Origin: Planctomycetota bacterium
Lineage (GTDB): Bacteria > Planctomycetota > Phycisphaerae > SM23-33
Length of the DNA: 34,721 bases
Assembly: GCA_016235825.1 (NCBI GenBank)
Contig: JACRIL010000143.1
Coordinates: forward strand, 1-34,721
Direction of reading: 5' to 3'
The position numbers were made by a program, and so were the translations under genes. The notes beneath the pieces are model-generated. The model saw nothing but the letters and a program-made list of their open reading frames with translations. It was not told the origin of the DNA and made no database searches. Below, piece after piece: positions 7,880 to 20,599 of this stretch (position 1 is its first letter; the number at the start of each line of letters is the position of its first letter).

Positions 7880-9070
7880 TTACTTTACATCGGCCATTTT
7901 GATCCAGCGTTTTTCCTCTGCGGCGATGAGTGCCGCTTCGAGGACCCGCTGGGTCTCGTAGGCGTCGGCGAAGTCCGGGATGGGCACGACGGGCTTCTGG
8001 CCGGCCAGGACGTTCAGGATGTCGAACGCCTCATTGACGAAACCGTGCTCGTAGCCGATTATGTGCGCGTCGGGCCACCAGTTGGCGACGTAGGGATGGT
8101 CGGCCCCGTGCGTGCAGACGATGTTCGTCCAACCCTGGACGGCCCGGTCGGCCGTGGCGTCGTAGAAATTCAGTTCGTTCATCCGCTCGAAGTCGAATTT
8201 CAACGCGCCCTTCGTGCCGTTGATCTCGAAGCCGTTTCGGTTCTGGTTGCCGGTCGCCTGCCGGGCCGCCTCGAAGCTGGCGACCGCCCCGCCGGAGAAC
8301 CGGGCCAGGAACAGCACCGCGTCGTCGACGGTAACCTTGCCCTTTTTGGCCGCGCCTTTAAGTCCGGCGGCGATTCCGCCGGCGACCGTGCCGGTCATCA
8401 GGTTGCGCTCCTTGATGAACGTCTCGGCAATCGCGCCGCAGATCTCGGTTACTTCTTCACCGGTTACGAATCGCATCATGTCCACGATGTGGGCGTTGAG
8501 GTCGCCGTGCGCGCCCGATCCGGCCAGCTTTTTGTCGAATCGCCACGCCAGCGGGACGTCCGGCCCGGCCCAGTCCTGGAGGTAGGACGCCCGGACATGT
8601 CTTATCTGGCCGATCCGGCCCTGCCTGACGAGCTGGTGAGCCAGCGCGACGGCCGGGCAGCGGCGATAGTTGTACCAGACGAAGGTTTTCACGCCGGCCT
8701 TTTTGGCCGCCTCGGCCATCTCGCGGGCCTCCGCCAGCGTGCCGGCGATGGGTTTTTCGCACGAGCAGTGCTTGCCCGCAGCGACGGCCGCCTTGGCGAC
8801 CGGGGCATGCATGTAGTTGGGCGTGGCAACGTCGATCAGATCGACGGCGGGGTCTTTCACCGTAGCCTGCCAGTCCGTCGAGGCCCGCTGCCAGCCCCAG
8901 TTGTCGGCGAAGGCCCTGGGGTTTTCCTCCTCCTGGCCGAAGAGCGTGTGCATCACCGGCGCCAGCGGCGGCTTGAAGAATTTGCTCACCTGGCCCCATG
9001 CGTTGGAATGCGTCCGGCCCATGAAACCCTGGCCGATCAGGGCGACGTTGACGGTTTTGTCCTTTGCCAT
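7880..9070 (-). CDS. Gfo/Idh/MocA-family NAD(P)-dependent oxidoreductase
   Basis: The 396-residue protein has an N-terminal Rossmann motif (VALIGQGFMGRTHS, residues 9-22), the family EKP motif at 105-107 whose Lys is catalytic, and GDLNAHIVDM (189-198), which supplies the usual Asp/His of the active site. The C-terminal alpha/beta domain has normal length. These enzymes oxidise or reduce hydroxyl groups of sugars, inositols and glycosides; planctomycetes carry many of them, and the substrate cannot be told here. AAGGAG precedes the ATG. The gene is transcribed away from metF across a 116 bp gap that must hold both promoters. A cytoplasmic location is expected. Confidence 0.88.
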   Translation of the reverse strand: MAKDKTVNVALIGQGFMGRTHSNAWGQVSKFFKPPLAPVMHTLFGQEEENPRAFADNWGWQRASTDWQATVKDPAVDLIDVATPNYMHAPVAKAAVAAGKHCSCEKPIAGTLAEAREMAEAAKKAGVKTFVWYNYRRCPAVALAHQLVRQGRIGQIRHVRASYLQDWAGPDVPLAWRFDKKLAGSGAHGDLNAHIVDMMRFVTGEEVTEICGAIAETFIKERNLMTGTVAGGIAAGLKGAAKKGKVTVDDAVLFLARFSGGAVASFEAARQATGNQNRNGFEINGTKGALKFDFERMNELNFYDATADRAVQGWTNIVCTHGADHPYVANWWPDAHIIGYEHGFVNEAFDILNVLAGQKPVVPIPDFADAYETQRVLEAALIAAEEKRWIKMADVK

Positions 9071-9186
9071 TTTATCTCCTTTCAGGCGGTAAAATCTGAC
9101 GCCATCCGCCGGATGGACTATTGCAGCCGGCGGGGAAATAAACTATAAGTATCCGACCTTTAAACGGCAAGAGCCAAGGAGAATAC

Positions 9187-10062
9187 ATGAGCGTAAGAAA
9201 GATAACGGAAATTTTTGCCCAGAAGCCGCGGACATACTCGTTCGAGTTTTTTCCGCCCAAGACGGACAAGGGCAGGGATTTGATGTACAACACGGCGGCC
9301 GAGCTGATGAAACTTCAGCCGGACTAGTTCACGGTTACCTACGGCGCCGGCGGCTCGACCAGCAAGGCCACGCTGGAGATCGTCGTCGAGATGCAGAAGC
9401 GGTTTGATCTGCCCGTGATGCACCACTTCACCTGCGTCAAGCACACGACCAGCGCCCTCCGCAGCGCGATAGCCGAGATGAAGCGGGCCGGGATATGCAA
9501 TATCCTGGCACTCAAGGGCGACCCGCCGGTCAACGAGCCCAATTACAGGCCCGGCCCGGATGAACCCCGCTTCGGCTATGAGCTTATCAAGCTGATCCGC
9601 GAGTACGGCGGTCACTTCGCCGTCGGCGTCGCCGGCTTCCCCGAGGGGCACATCAACACGCCGACCAAGGAACTGGACAGCAAATATCTGAAGATCAAGC
9701 AGGACGCGGGCGCCGACTTCGTAGCCACCCAGCTTTTCTTCGACAACACGATCTACTACGAGTTCACCGAGCGGGTCCGCAAGGAAGGCGTTACGATGCG
9801 TCTGCTGCCGGGCATTCTGCCCATCACCGATTACGCAAAACTCATACAGTTCTGCCAGACCTGCGGGGCGACGATCCCGCAGTTCATAAAGGACATGTTC
9901 GAGCCGCTGGCGAACGACCCGGATGCCACGTACAAAAAGGGCGTCGAGTTCGCCATCAAGCAGTGCCAGGACCTCATCGATCACGGTTCGCCGGGGCTGC
10001 ACTTCTTCTGCCTCAACAAGGTCGAGCCGATTACCACGGTTTACAAGGCCCTGAAACGGTAG
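9187..10062 (+). pseudogene. metF: methylenetetrahydrofolate reductase with one in-frame TAG
   Basis: The frame from ATG 9187 (AAGGAG at 9176-9181, five-base spacing) to TAG 10060 covers 291 codons, the normal MetF length of about 290-300. It reads continuously apart from an amber codon at 9325-9327 (codon 47), between QPD and FTVTYGAGGS. The family usually has an aromatic residue there, so one base change from TAC/TAT would explain it. Active-site features are kept: FEFFPPK near residue 20, ILALKGDPP with the conserved Asp, and the QLFFDN segment. The enzyme reduces 5,10-methylene-THF to 5-methyl-THF with FAD for methionine synthesis. Options are sequencing error, strain-level nonsense mutation, readthrough, or reinitiation at ATG 9391, which would lose the first strands of the barrel. 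TAG ends other genes here, so general reassignment is unlikely. Confidence 0.85.
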
Positions 10063-10133
10063 ATAACGCTGTAATGCCGGTTTTACCGGTCCGCCGGCCT
10101 GAAAGAGCGGCTATAATCAGACGGAAAGAACTC

Positions 10134-10183
10134 ACCGGAGGCCTCCGGCCGAAAACTTCATCGGCGGATGGCCTCCGGTTTTT
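10134..10183 (+). terminator. intrinsic terminator after metF
   Basis: ACCGGAGGCC (10134-10143) pairs perfectly over 10 bp with GGCCTCCGGT (10170-10179), followed by TTTTT on the + strand. It lies about 70 bp past the metF stop. The opposite strand has no comparable U-tract, so it serves metF rather than bioF. Confidence 0.8.
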
Positions 10184-10241
10184 ATAGAGGTCCGTTGAAA
10201 AGGCCGCATTGCAGCAGCACGGGCGTCCCAGCTTCGCTAAC

Positions 10242-11420
10242 TCACCCGTGCAACTTTTTCAGGCAACGGGCCAGGGTGTTTAAAAAAGAGTCCACAATAG
10301 ATTCATCGTGCATGGCGGAGAGACTGACGCGGAGTCGGCAGGCGCCTTTGGGGACGGTTGGGGGGCGGATGGCGGCAACGAAAAAGCCGGCCTCCAGCAA
10401 GGCCTGGCTGACCCGCATGGTTTTTTCCTGCCCACCGAGGATGATCGGGATGATCTGGCTGGCGGAGTCGCCGCAATCCAGGCCCAGGCCGGCGAGCCCC
10501 TGCCGCATCCGGTCGGCCAGCGAAAGCAGCTTTTGCCTGCGGGCCGGCTGGGTTTGGATAATTTCCAGGGCTTTGAGGCCAGCCGCGCAGAGCGAGGCCG
10601 GCAAGGCCGTGGTGTAGATGAACGGCCGGCCTTTGTTCACAATCGTGTCGATCAGGACCTTCGGCCCGGCGACAAACCCGCCAAGGCCGCCCAGTGCCTT
10701 CGAGAGCGTGCCGACGACCGCGTCCACGCCATCCTCGACGCCGAGCATCTCGGCGGCCCCCCTGCCGCATTTGCCCAGCACGCCGGTGGCGTGCGCCTCG
10801 TCGATCAGCAGTTGGCAGTTGAATTTCTTTTTCAATTCCGCCAGTTCGCCCATCGGAGCGATGTCGCCGTCCATCGAGAACAGCGAATCGGTAACGATCA
10901 GACAGCGTTTATATTCGGCGCGATGCTCGGCCAGAATTTTCCCGGCCCGGGCGGCCTGGCGGTGCGGAAAGGTTCGCACCCTTGCCCCGGACGAAATGGC
11001 CGCGTCGATGATGCTGGCGTGATTGAGTTTGTCGGACACAATCAGGTCGCCCGGCCCGGCCAGCGCGTGAATCGCAACGTGATTGGCCATCCAGCCGGTG
11101 GAAGTTACAATTGCAGCCTCGGTCTTCTTGAATTCTGCCAGCCTGTCCTCAAGCTGCTGATGCAGGTTCGTCGTCCCGCTTATCAGCCGCGAGGCCCCCG
11201 CCCCGACGCCCCATTTGTTGATCGCCTCAATCGCGGCGGCCTTGACCGACTCGTCGCAGGCCAGGCCCAGATAGTCGTTCGAGCACAAGCAGACGACCGG
11301 CCGGCCGTCGATGACCAGCCGGGGCGGATCGGCCGACTCGACGCCCCGGCAGGCGCGCAGCAGGCCCGCCGCGCCCAGCTCGTCCAATTCCTCGGCCATC
11401 TGACGCCAGATGTCTTTCAT
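10242..11420 (-). CDS. bioF: 8-amino-7-oxononanoate synthase (biotin synthesis)
   Basis: The 392-residue protein is a fold-type I PLP enzyme of the alpha-oxoamine synthase family. It joins pimeloyl-thioester and L-alanine to give 8-amino-7-oxononanoate. Visible motifs are CSNDYLGLA (46-54), GAGASRLISGT (73-83), LIDEAHATGVLG with PLP-binding D207, and TLSKALGG with the Schiff-base K241. The C-terminus AIRPPTVPKGACRLRVSLSA is typical of BioF and argues against glycine C-acetyltransferase, its closest relative. No bioA, bioB or bioD lies nearby, so the pathway is dispersed or the gene serves another oxoamine step. The Shine-Dalgarno sequence is poor. It is divergent from guaB with only 98 bp between. 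Confidence 0.9.
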   Translation of the reverse strand: MKDIWRQMAEELDELGAAGLLRACRGVESADPPRLVIDGRPVVCLCSNDYLGLACDESVKAAAIEAINKWGVGAGASRLISGTTNLHQQLEDRLAEFKKTEAAIVTSTGWMANHVAIHALAGPGDLIVSDKLNHASIIDAAISSGARVRTFPHRQAARAGKILAEHRAEYKRCLIVTDSLFSMDGDIAPMGELAELKKKFNCQLLIDEAHATGVLGKCGRGAAEMLGVEDGVDAVVGTLSKALGGLGGFVAGPKVLIDTIVNKGRPFIYTTALPASLCAAGLKALEIIQTQPARRQKLLSLADRMRQGLAGLGLDCGDSASQIIPIILGGQEKTMRVSQALLEAGFFVAAIRPPTVPKGACRLRVSLSAMHDESIVDSFLNTLARCLKKLHG

Positions 11421-11518
11421 CGCATGTTTTCCGAACCATCATTTTTCTTGAAACTGTGCCGCAAGGTCAATACTCTGTTCCCATTATAACTGCCGCTTGA
11501 CGCGCCGCGGGAGGTAAA

Positions 11519-12982
<1,464 letters not shown>

Positions 12983-13054
12983 CAGTTTTGCTGTTCGGCC
13001 GGGGAATATTCTGATATAATCCGGCCGATCTGAAATTGACAGGAGACCAGTGCA

Positions 13055-13624
13055 ATGAATATCAGAGCTAGTCTGGCAATCGTGGCGGCGGCGTTGGCGG
13101 CAGGGTGCAGCCAGGCCCCGCCGGGCACGAGCCGCGACCTGAGCACAAACGACAGGGCCAACGCCTACGTCGTCTGCCGCGATGTCCTGACGCAGTATTT
13201 CTCGGTCGAGACCGACGACCCGCAGGCCGGCATCATGAAATCCCGCCCGAAGGACATCGTCGCGGCCAAAGGCGAAAGGCTGCTCGGCAATTCGCCGGCC
13301 AGACAGATCGCCACGCTGAGCCTCCGCAAGGAGGGCGGGTCGATCGTGGCCTATGTGTGCATCGAGACCCAGCGGCAGGGCTCGGACCCCAACAGGCAGA
13401 TGGGCTATGCATCGAGCGTTTCGGACAACTATTCCGGGGTGCCCAACCAGACGCCCGCGCAGAGCGACGCGGCCACCACCGCCGAACAGAACGAGAGCTG
13501 GCGGACCGTCGATTACGATCACGTCCAGGAAAACAAGATTCTTAACGAGATTTCCAAGGCGGTCCAGTCGCCGGCCAGACCGGAAAAACCAACGCCTCCG
13601 ACCCCATCAACCCAGCCGAAATAA
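13055..13624 (+). CDS. small lipoprotein of unknown function
   Basis: The 189-residue protein has a lipoprotein signal: MNIRASLAIVAAALAAGC, with the lipobox LAAGC and lipidated Cys18. The mature part has no recognised domain. It is polar, with two Cys (VVCRDV and YVCIET) and a Pro-rich C-terminus. AGGAG precedes the ATG. A TATAAT at 13014-13019 could be a -10 but has no good -35. It is bracketed by CGGCCGG/CCGGCCG arms around 12997-13027. It converges with the hybrid histidine kinase gene with a 30 bp gap. A periplasmic or outer-membrane role is likely, but no function can be given. Confidence 0.75.
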   Translation: MNIRASLAIVAAALAAGCSQAPPGTSRDLSTNDRANAYVVCRDVLTQYFSVETDDPQAGIMKSRPKDIVAAKGERLLGNSPARQIATLSLRKEGGSIVAYVCIETQRQGSDPNRQMGYASSVSDNYSGVPNQTPAQSDAATTAEQNESWRTVDYDHVQENKILNEISKAVQSPARPEKPTPPTPSTQPK

Positions 13625-13654
13625 ACCAATTGCCTCCGTAATGACGGGAAAAAA

Positions 13655-15565
<1,911 letters not shown>

Positions 15566-15604
15566 GCCGGTCCGTCAACAACATCCCGACAATACGGGAA
15601 GAGG

Positions 15605-17179
15605 TCAGGCCCCGCGACTGGAATCGCCGTCGATCACATGTCTGACGGCCATAACCAACTGGCGGGGAACAAACGGTTTGTCAATCATCACCGCATCGGA
15701 TGGCAACTGCATCCTGTTCGGGATGTGGCTGGCGCTATAACCGGAGATGAAAATCACTGGAATCTTTGGAATAACCTTCTTTGCGGCCATGGCCAATTCC
15801 ATGCCGTTCATGACGGGCATGACGATATCAGTAAGCAGCAGATCGATCTTGCCTCCCAGCCTCTCCAGAATTTCCAGGCCCTCTTTGCCGTCGCCTGCCT
15901 GCATGACCTTGTATCCGCAATGCGTCAGAATCTGGACCATCAGCGTCCGCACAAACTCCTCATCCTCGACGACAAGAATGGTTTCCGAACCTTTGATGCT
16001 GGCCGGGGCGGCCGGTTTGGGTTCCGCCGAAGGCTGCGGCCTGGCGACTTTGGGAAAATACATCGTGATAGTGGTTCCCTTGCCCGGAGCGCTGTCGGCC
16101 TTTATGTCGCCCCAGAACTGCCTTACCAGGGCCGACACCACCGACAGGCCTATTCCGGCCGTTCTGGTCGTGGACTGGGTTATGAAGAACGGCTCAAACA
16201 GGTCGGCGATGAGTTTCGAGTCCATTCCCACACCGGTGTCGCTTACCGACACGGCCGCCGCCGGAAGTTTCAGACCCTTTGGGACATCCTGGATATGATT
16301 TTCCTGGACGCTTGTGCATCCGATCAACAGCCGGCCGCCGTTCGGCATGGAGTCGCCGGCGTTTATCACAAGGTTGGCGATGGCCTGCTGGAACAATCCG
16401 GGGTCTATCAGCACGTAAACGGGGCCTTCAGGAATTGACAATTGAAGCTCGATGTCCCTGGGAACAAGCTGCCGGAGCAGAGACTCAAGGTCGCTGATGG
16501 CCTTGGCCAGATCGAGCGTTTCGATGACGCCGGTCTTCGTCTTGCTCAGCATGCTCATCTGGGAGGTAAGCTTGCCGGCCCGTTCGGCCGCCTGATGAAT
16601 CTCGTCCAGCGCCTGCCTGATGGAATCGTCGTCCCGAAGCGTGGGCAGGATCATCTCGCAGTAGCCCTTTATCACCGTGAGCTGGTTGCGAAAATCATGG
16701 GCGATGCCCCCGATCATCCTGCTGACGGCCTCCATCTTCTGGATCATCCGCAGTTGGGTGTGCAGCCGGCTTCGCTCGATGGAATATTGCATCACCCGCG
16801 ATATCACTTCGCCGTTGATCCGCCCCTTGACCAGATAATCCTGCGCACCGCGGCGAATAGTCTGTATCGCCAGTTCCCGGTCGTCTATGCCGGTCATCAC
16901 GACGATGGGGACGGTCGGACAGGCCGTCTGCATGTTGACGTAGGTATCCATCCCCCGGCAGTCGGGCAGGAACAGGTCCAGCAGTATCGCGTCGAACCGC
17001 GTCTGGCGGATCAGTTCATTCGCCCTGGCCAGGCTGTCGGCCAACACGAATTCCAGACCGCCGCCGGGCGTATCGGCCATGCCTTGCCGAATAAGCTCCA
17101 CGTCGGCCTGGTTATCCTCGACGAGAAGAACTTTGAGTTGTCCGGTCTGCCTGTTACGATTCTTTGCATCTTTGCCCAT
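15605..17179 (-). CDS. receiver-histidine kinase-receiver hybrid
   Basis: The 524-residue protein starts with a receiver (about 16-120, acceptor D68, LLLDLFLPD-like). It continues with a HisKA domain (H161 in GGIAHDFRNQLTVIKGY) and an HATPase domain (NLVINAGDSMPNGG 269-282, DTGVGMD 314-320, AGIGLSVVSAL 341-351), and ends with a second receiver (about 400-515, D451 in LLLTDIVMP). The kinase core is of the NtrB/hybrid type, with DFRN where DFNN is usual. Its first receiver resembles that of the downstream kinase (both contain GAQDYLVKG), suggesting the pair arose by duplication and works as a phosphorelay. No membrane segment is visible. The thermonuclease gene lies 88 bp upstream on the same strand. 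Confidence 0.88.
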   Translation of the reverse strand: MGKDAKNRNRQTGQLKVLLVEDNQADVELIRQGMADTPGGGLEFVLADSLARANELIRQTRFDAILLDLFLPDCRGMDTYVNMQTACPTVPIVVMTGIDDRELAIQTIRRGAQDYLVKGRINGEVISRVMQYSIERSRLHTQLRMIQKMEAVSRMIGGIAHDFRNQLTVIKGYCEMILPTLRDDDSIRQALDEIHQAAERAGKLTSQMSMLSKTKTGVIETLDLAKAISDLESLLRQLVPRDIELQLSIPEGPVYVLIDPGLFQQAIANLVINAGDSMPNGGRLLIGCTSVQENHIQDVPKGLKLPAAAVSVSDTGVGMDSKLIADLFEPFFITQSTTRTAGIGLSVVSALVRQFWGDIKADSAPGKGTTITMYFPKVARPQPSAEPKPAAPASIKGSETILVVEDEEFVRTLMVQILTHCGYKVMQAGDGKEGLEILERLGGKIDLLLTDIVMPVMNGMELAMAAKKVIPKIPVIFISGYSASHIPNRMQLPSDAVMIDKPFVPRQLVMAVRHVIDGDSSRGA

Positions 17180-17267
17180 TTATTCTATCTTAGGCCGAAG
17201 GACAGCATTTTCAAGTAAAACCCGGGCTTTGCCGGCAATGAATCAGTTGCTGGTTTTTTCCGCCGGA

Positions 17268-17939
17268 TCAATCCGGTTTTGGCGGCTGAGTCTTTTTCAC
17301 GGGCAGTTTGACCTTGAGCCTGTCGCGGTAGTCGGGCAACTGCTCATAGACTGCGCCGCCCCAGAGTCCCCTGCCGGCCTGGCAGGCCTGCTGCTGGAGT
17401 TTTTCAAACTCATTCTTACGACTGTGCGGGAAACGAGGATCGGCGTAACCGTATCCGTCTTCGATAAGCGAGCGGTTGAGCATCCGGCCGTCGGGCAGCC
17501 AGATAAACGCCAGCAGCCGGCTGTATTTGTCGCGGCTGTTTTTCCCCGGCTCCAGTTCGACCCGAACATCCTTGCCGAGTGCGGCCTGCTTGGCGTACTG
17601 GCTTGCCTCGCGGCCGAAATACATCGGCGGCGTGTCGGGCCTGACCGTCTCGGGCGTATCGACCCCCCACAGCCGGACGCGGGTGTGGCTGCTCGTGCCG
17701 TCGGGGATGTCCAGATCGAGCGTGTCGCCGTCAACCACATTGGCGACCCTGAAGGTTTTGCCGTCGTATTTCGGGAAGTCCGGCTGCTCGGCCGTTCGCG
17801 AGCGGCTGAACAGGCCGGCGCGATCCATGAACACGGCTATCGAGGCACAAACCAGCAGCGCCAGGACCGTCATGAATCTGCGGCGCAAAATGCCCGTCCT
17901 TATGCCGCCTCCGCCGCCGGGAAATTGTCGCCTGACCAT
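17268..17939 (-). CDS. membrane-anchored thermonuclease (SNase-like)
   Basis: The 223-residue protein has an N-terminal hydrophobic segment (about 23-39, MTVLALLVCASIAVFM) acting as signal or anchor, then a staphylococcal-nuclease fold. VVDGDTLDLD (68-77) supplies Ca-binding Asp, RLWGVDTPET supplies R89 and E97, and YSRLLAFIWL supplies R141, so all three classic catalytic residues are present. LIEDGYGYAD and QAGRGLWGG close the fold. It should cleave DNA or RNA outside the cytoplasm, for nutrient recovery or defence. An alternative start at the Met of MTVLAL (residue 23) is possible; neither has a good Shine-Dalgarno sequence. Context with the hybrid kinases says little about its role. Confidence 0.87.
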   Translation of the reverse strand: MVRRQFPGGGGGIRTGILRRRFMTVLALLVCASIAVFMDRAGLFSRSRTAEQPDFPKYDGKTFRVANVVDGDTLDLDIPDGTSSHTRVRLWGVDTPETVRPDTPPMYFGREASQYAKQAALGKDVRVELEPGKNSRDKYSRLLAFIWLPDGRMLNRSLIEDGYGYADPRFPHSRKNEFEKLQQQACQAGRGLWGGAVYEQLPDYRDRLKVKLPVKKTQPPKPD

Positions 17940-18029
17940 GCACTCAATATATCCGCCGGCCTTTCGCCCGACAACCGCCTGCGACGGTTATGAAAGCGAT
18001 TCAGCTTTATATGATTTGATGCGCATTAT

Positions 18030-18053
18030 GAGCCTATCCGGATAACTACGATG
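18030..18053. repeat. short repeat GAGCCTATCCGGATAACTACGATG
   Basis: The 24 bp sequence recurs at 34633-34656 with a single change, and its first 14 bases (in the A-variant form) recur at 29490-29503. It lies between the thermonuclease and phosphodiesterase genes. It may be the end of a decayed mobile element, but no transposase is attached. Confidence 0.55.
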
Positions 18054-18097
18054 GCTGATCGACGGACTGGACGGCAAGTTGTACGCCTACTTTCTTA

Positions 18098-20020
18098 CTA
18101 TTGTTTTGTCAACTCGGGGGCGATGATGTCGTGCGCGACAGCGCCTTCCTGGTGCGACAATGGTTTCTCGCCGGCAATGGCCAGCAGCGTCGGCATGACA
18201 CAGTCGGGCGTCATCGGAAAAGGCCGGCGATATCCCTTCCTGAACCCCCTGCCTGCGGCGTAAAAAATGCCAATCTCTCCGCCCCGGCCGAAACGCGTCG
18301 TGGGCCGGCATGATCCGTGATCGCCCAGATAGGGACCGGCGACATCGGTGACCGTTTCGTCTCCGAAAGGCGACGTGGAGCGGAACAATGTGTAGCCGGG
18401 ATTGGTGAAATATCGCACATCCCCGTCCACATCGCTTCCCAATCCGTAGAACGCTCCGTCGCGTTTGGGGTCGAAAACATCGCTCATGACATGTTGTCCG
18501 TCGGCGGGGTCCTTCCAGTCCCGAAGCAGCCCGATCAGAAGGCGTTTCGTCTCCTCATATTCCGGGCCGGGTTCCACAACGCCTTGCGGGTCCCGTCCTT
18601 TGAGGTTCACATTCAGAAGCAGATACGCCGAAACGTACGCCCGCGTCCGGCTCCAGTCCACCTCCATCCTGCCGTCTTTCCCCTTCCGCAGCGCGATAAA
18701 GCCGTTTTGGGCGAGGTAGCGATTCACCCACGCGCATCGCCGGCTCGCCATCAGTCCGTGGTCGGAGATGACGACCAGAGACGTGTCAGGCCGCAAGCCG
18801 TCGAGCAGTATCCCAACCATTTCATCGGCAATGCCGAGCACGATGCGGTGCAGGCTTTCGTAGTGATCGCTTCTGGCCGGGTCGAATCCCGGTGCGGCCG
18901 GATCGATCTTGTGCATGAAAAAATGATAGAACTTGTCGAACGCGTGCCATTTGGCCAAGACGCAGTCAAATCCCCGGGAGTTGACAAGTTCCAGGGCGGC
19001 TCGCGCCTGCCACAGCCCCTGGAGGCGAAACTCGTCGCGGAATCCTTCGGGATCCAGCCACTCCATCAGCAGCCGGGAAATGACCAGGTTGTCGTTGTAA
19101 GGGCCCAAAGCCTCACGCAGGCCTTTTGTTGTGTCCGGCCGGCTTGAAAAGTCATACCTGGGATAGACGGTCGAAATATAAAGGAGCAGCACGCCCTTGT
19201 TCAGATCGAGCCGCGTCAGGCGGACTCTGAATTCGCCGGCGACCGGCCCGGCGCGGAGGGGAGCCTGGACCCAGTTCTGCAGCACGGCCGGGTCGCGTGT
19301 GAATGACCGCTCCAGCCATGGCGACCACTGGCGGAGACGAAGGCTGTGGAACAGGTCGCCGTCGCGAAGCACGGCGCCGGGGCCGTCCGCAAAATTTCCC
19401 GGATAGATCGCGAAATCGTGCTTGCCGCCGTATCCACGGTTGGACCCTTTAACGGAAAAATTGACGAGCCAGCGGGCGGTGAATCCGGAGACAGGCGGCG
19501 GTTCTGCCGCCGGACCAAGCTCCACGGTTTCGTGCTCCTGCCACGCGTACGGCCCGGTTGGCGAACAACCGGCCGCCAGCGCCCGGGATGCCGCGATGGT
19601 CCACGGGTCGGCATTTTCGGCCGGCTCGCCCGAATTGCCGATGGCAAGGTGCATGGGTTCGGTTTGCGGCAGCGCACCGGGAAATGACATCGTGGCCGCA
19701 TGGCGTCCGCGGCGGGCGAACGCATCCCATGCCAGCTCAACCGGGTTGAAGGAATTTTTTTTGAAGACCGAGTGGCTTTCCGGCAGAGGCTGCCCCGGCG
19801 TGTGCATGCAAAAATCCGATATGCCATGCCGCCAGGGTTTCGTCCCGGATGCGATGCTTGTCCAATTGCCCGGCGTAACCGATGATGGAAATGGAAGGTT
19901 GTCGGCGCAGACCCCGGCATCCCGCAGCCGCTCGAAGTTCGGCAGCCGTCCCGCCGCAATTTCGGCGCTGATAATGTCGGGGCACACCCCGTCCAATCCC
20001 AGAAGAATCATTTTGGACAT
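18098..20020 (-). CDS. alkaline-phosphatase-superfamily phosphodiesterase/phosphatase
   Basis: The 640-residue protein (from MSKM) has the type I phosphodiesterase/nucleotide pyrophosphatase layout. MILLGLDG supplies metal ligand D10. FPSSVTPGNWTSIASG contains the likely nucleophile T49. AKWHAFDKFYHFF and VISDHGLM supply the remaining Asp and His ligands. It probably hydrolyses a phosphodiester or phosphate ester; the substrate is unknown. The frame extends 19 codons upstream, but the conserved first strand begins right after ATG 20020, where GGGA lies about eight bases upstream. No signal peptide is evident. A 157 bp gap separates it from the thermonuclease gene, so it is likely its own unit. 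The stop codon is TAG. Confidence 0.85.
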   Translation of the reverse strand: MSKMILLGLDGVCPDIISAEIAAGRLPNFERLRDAGVCADNLPFPSSVTPGNWTSIASGTKPWRHGISDFCMHTPGQPLPESHSVFKKNSFNPVELAWDAFARRGRHAATMSFPGALPQTEPMHLAIGNSGEPAENADPWTIAASRALAAGCSPTGPYAWQEHETVELGPAAEPPPVSGFTARWLVNFSVKGSNRGYGGKHDFAIYPGNFADGPGAVLRDGDLFHSLRLRQWSPWLERSFTRDPAVLQNWVQAPLRAGPVAGEFRVRLTRLDLNKGVLLLYISTVYPRYDFSSRPDTTKGLREALGPYNDNLVISRLLMEWLDPEGFRDEFRLQGLWQARAALELVNSRGFDCVLAKWHAFDKFYHFFMHKIDPAAPGFDPARSDHYESLHRIVLGIADEMVGILLDGLRPDTSLVVISDHGLMASRRCAWVNRYLAQNGFIALRKGKDGRMEVDWSRTRAYVSAYLLLNVNLKGRDPQGVVEPGPEYEETKRLLIGLLRDWKDPADGQHVMSDVFDPKRDGAFYGLGSDVDGDVRYFTNPGYTLFRSTSPFGDETVTDVAGPYLGDHGSCRPTTRFGRGGEIGIFYAAGRGFRKGYRRPFPMTPDCVMPTLLAIAGEKPLSHQEGAVAHDIIAPELTKQ

Positions 20021-20306
20021 CAGATGTTCCCGCATGCAACAAGCCGACTTCGCGGTTAAAACCGCTGCGCCGGCCAAGGTCGCACGCCTACTCTCTCGAC
20101 CGGCAGCATGGCCGTTTTTTACGCCAAAAGATTAGATTTGGTGCCATGGCCGTATCTGTTTGTCTCGGCGCAGCGAAGCCGGATTGCGGTCATGTTCTTT
20201 TTCATTCTCGTTCGGCATACATCTTTGAGCATTTTAACATGTCTATCAGAATTTGTGCACAACATAAAAAAGCATATGCTCGCAAACAGATGCGAGCAGC
20301 TCGTGG

Positions 20307-20350
20307 CACGGGCGTCTCGCCCGTGTGTTCCACGGCCATCTTGGCCGTGG
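20307..20350. repeat. double-hairpin repeat (CACGGGC type), copy 2
   Basis: CACGGGCG-TCT-CGCCCGTG (20307-20325) and CCACGGCCA-TCT-TGGCCGTGG (20330-20350) are both perfect stems of 8 and 9 bp. Compared with the copy at 7533, the innermost pair of the first stem changes from A-T to G-C, so pairing is preserved. Confidence 0.8.
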
Positions 20351-20599
20351 CGGTTGCCGTTTGTTGCGCTGGCGTCTCGCCCGCGAAATATTTTCAACGG
20401 GTTGTTAGCTCGAAGAGCGTTTGCAAGTAGCCCCGCCCGGAGCGACTTGTCCAGCGCAGCTTTTTCACTCCTCTCACTCAGGGAGAGGGTAGGGTGAGGG
20501 CAGCGAAGCCGGAAGCGGAGGGCGGGGTAATGGACACCATTCAATTTGAGCCCCTTGTGGGCGATTGAGCGACATCTGTTTTCCAGAGAGTGCTATTTT

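Noticed and set aside
7634..9148. Open frame of about 500 codons on the + strand
   Set aside because: It is antisense to the Gfo/Idh/MocA gene and begins inside repeats. The - strand product has all family motifs.
9325..9327. Pyrrolysine or another recoded amino acid at the metF TAG
   Set aside because: TAG is used as a normal stop by several genes here (for example at 27326, 28545, 29194), and MetF has no known need for pyrrolysine. It is kept only as a remote option.
20119..20544. Open frame with a GRDARAT-like peptide
   Set aside because: The peptide comes from the double-hairpin repeat, which is non-coding.
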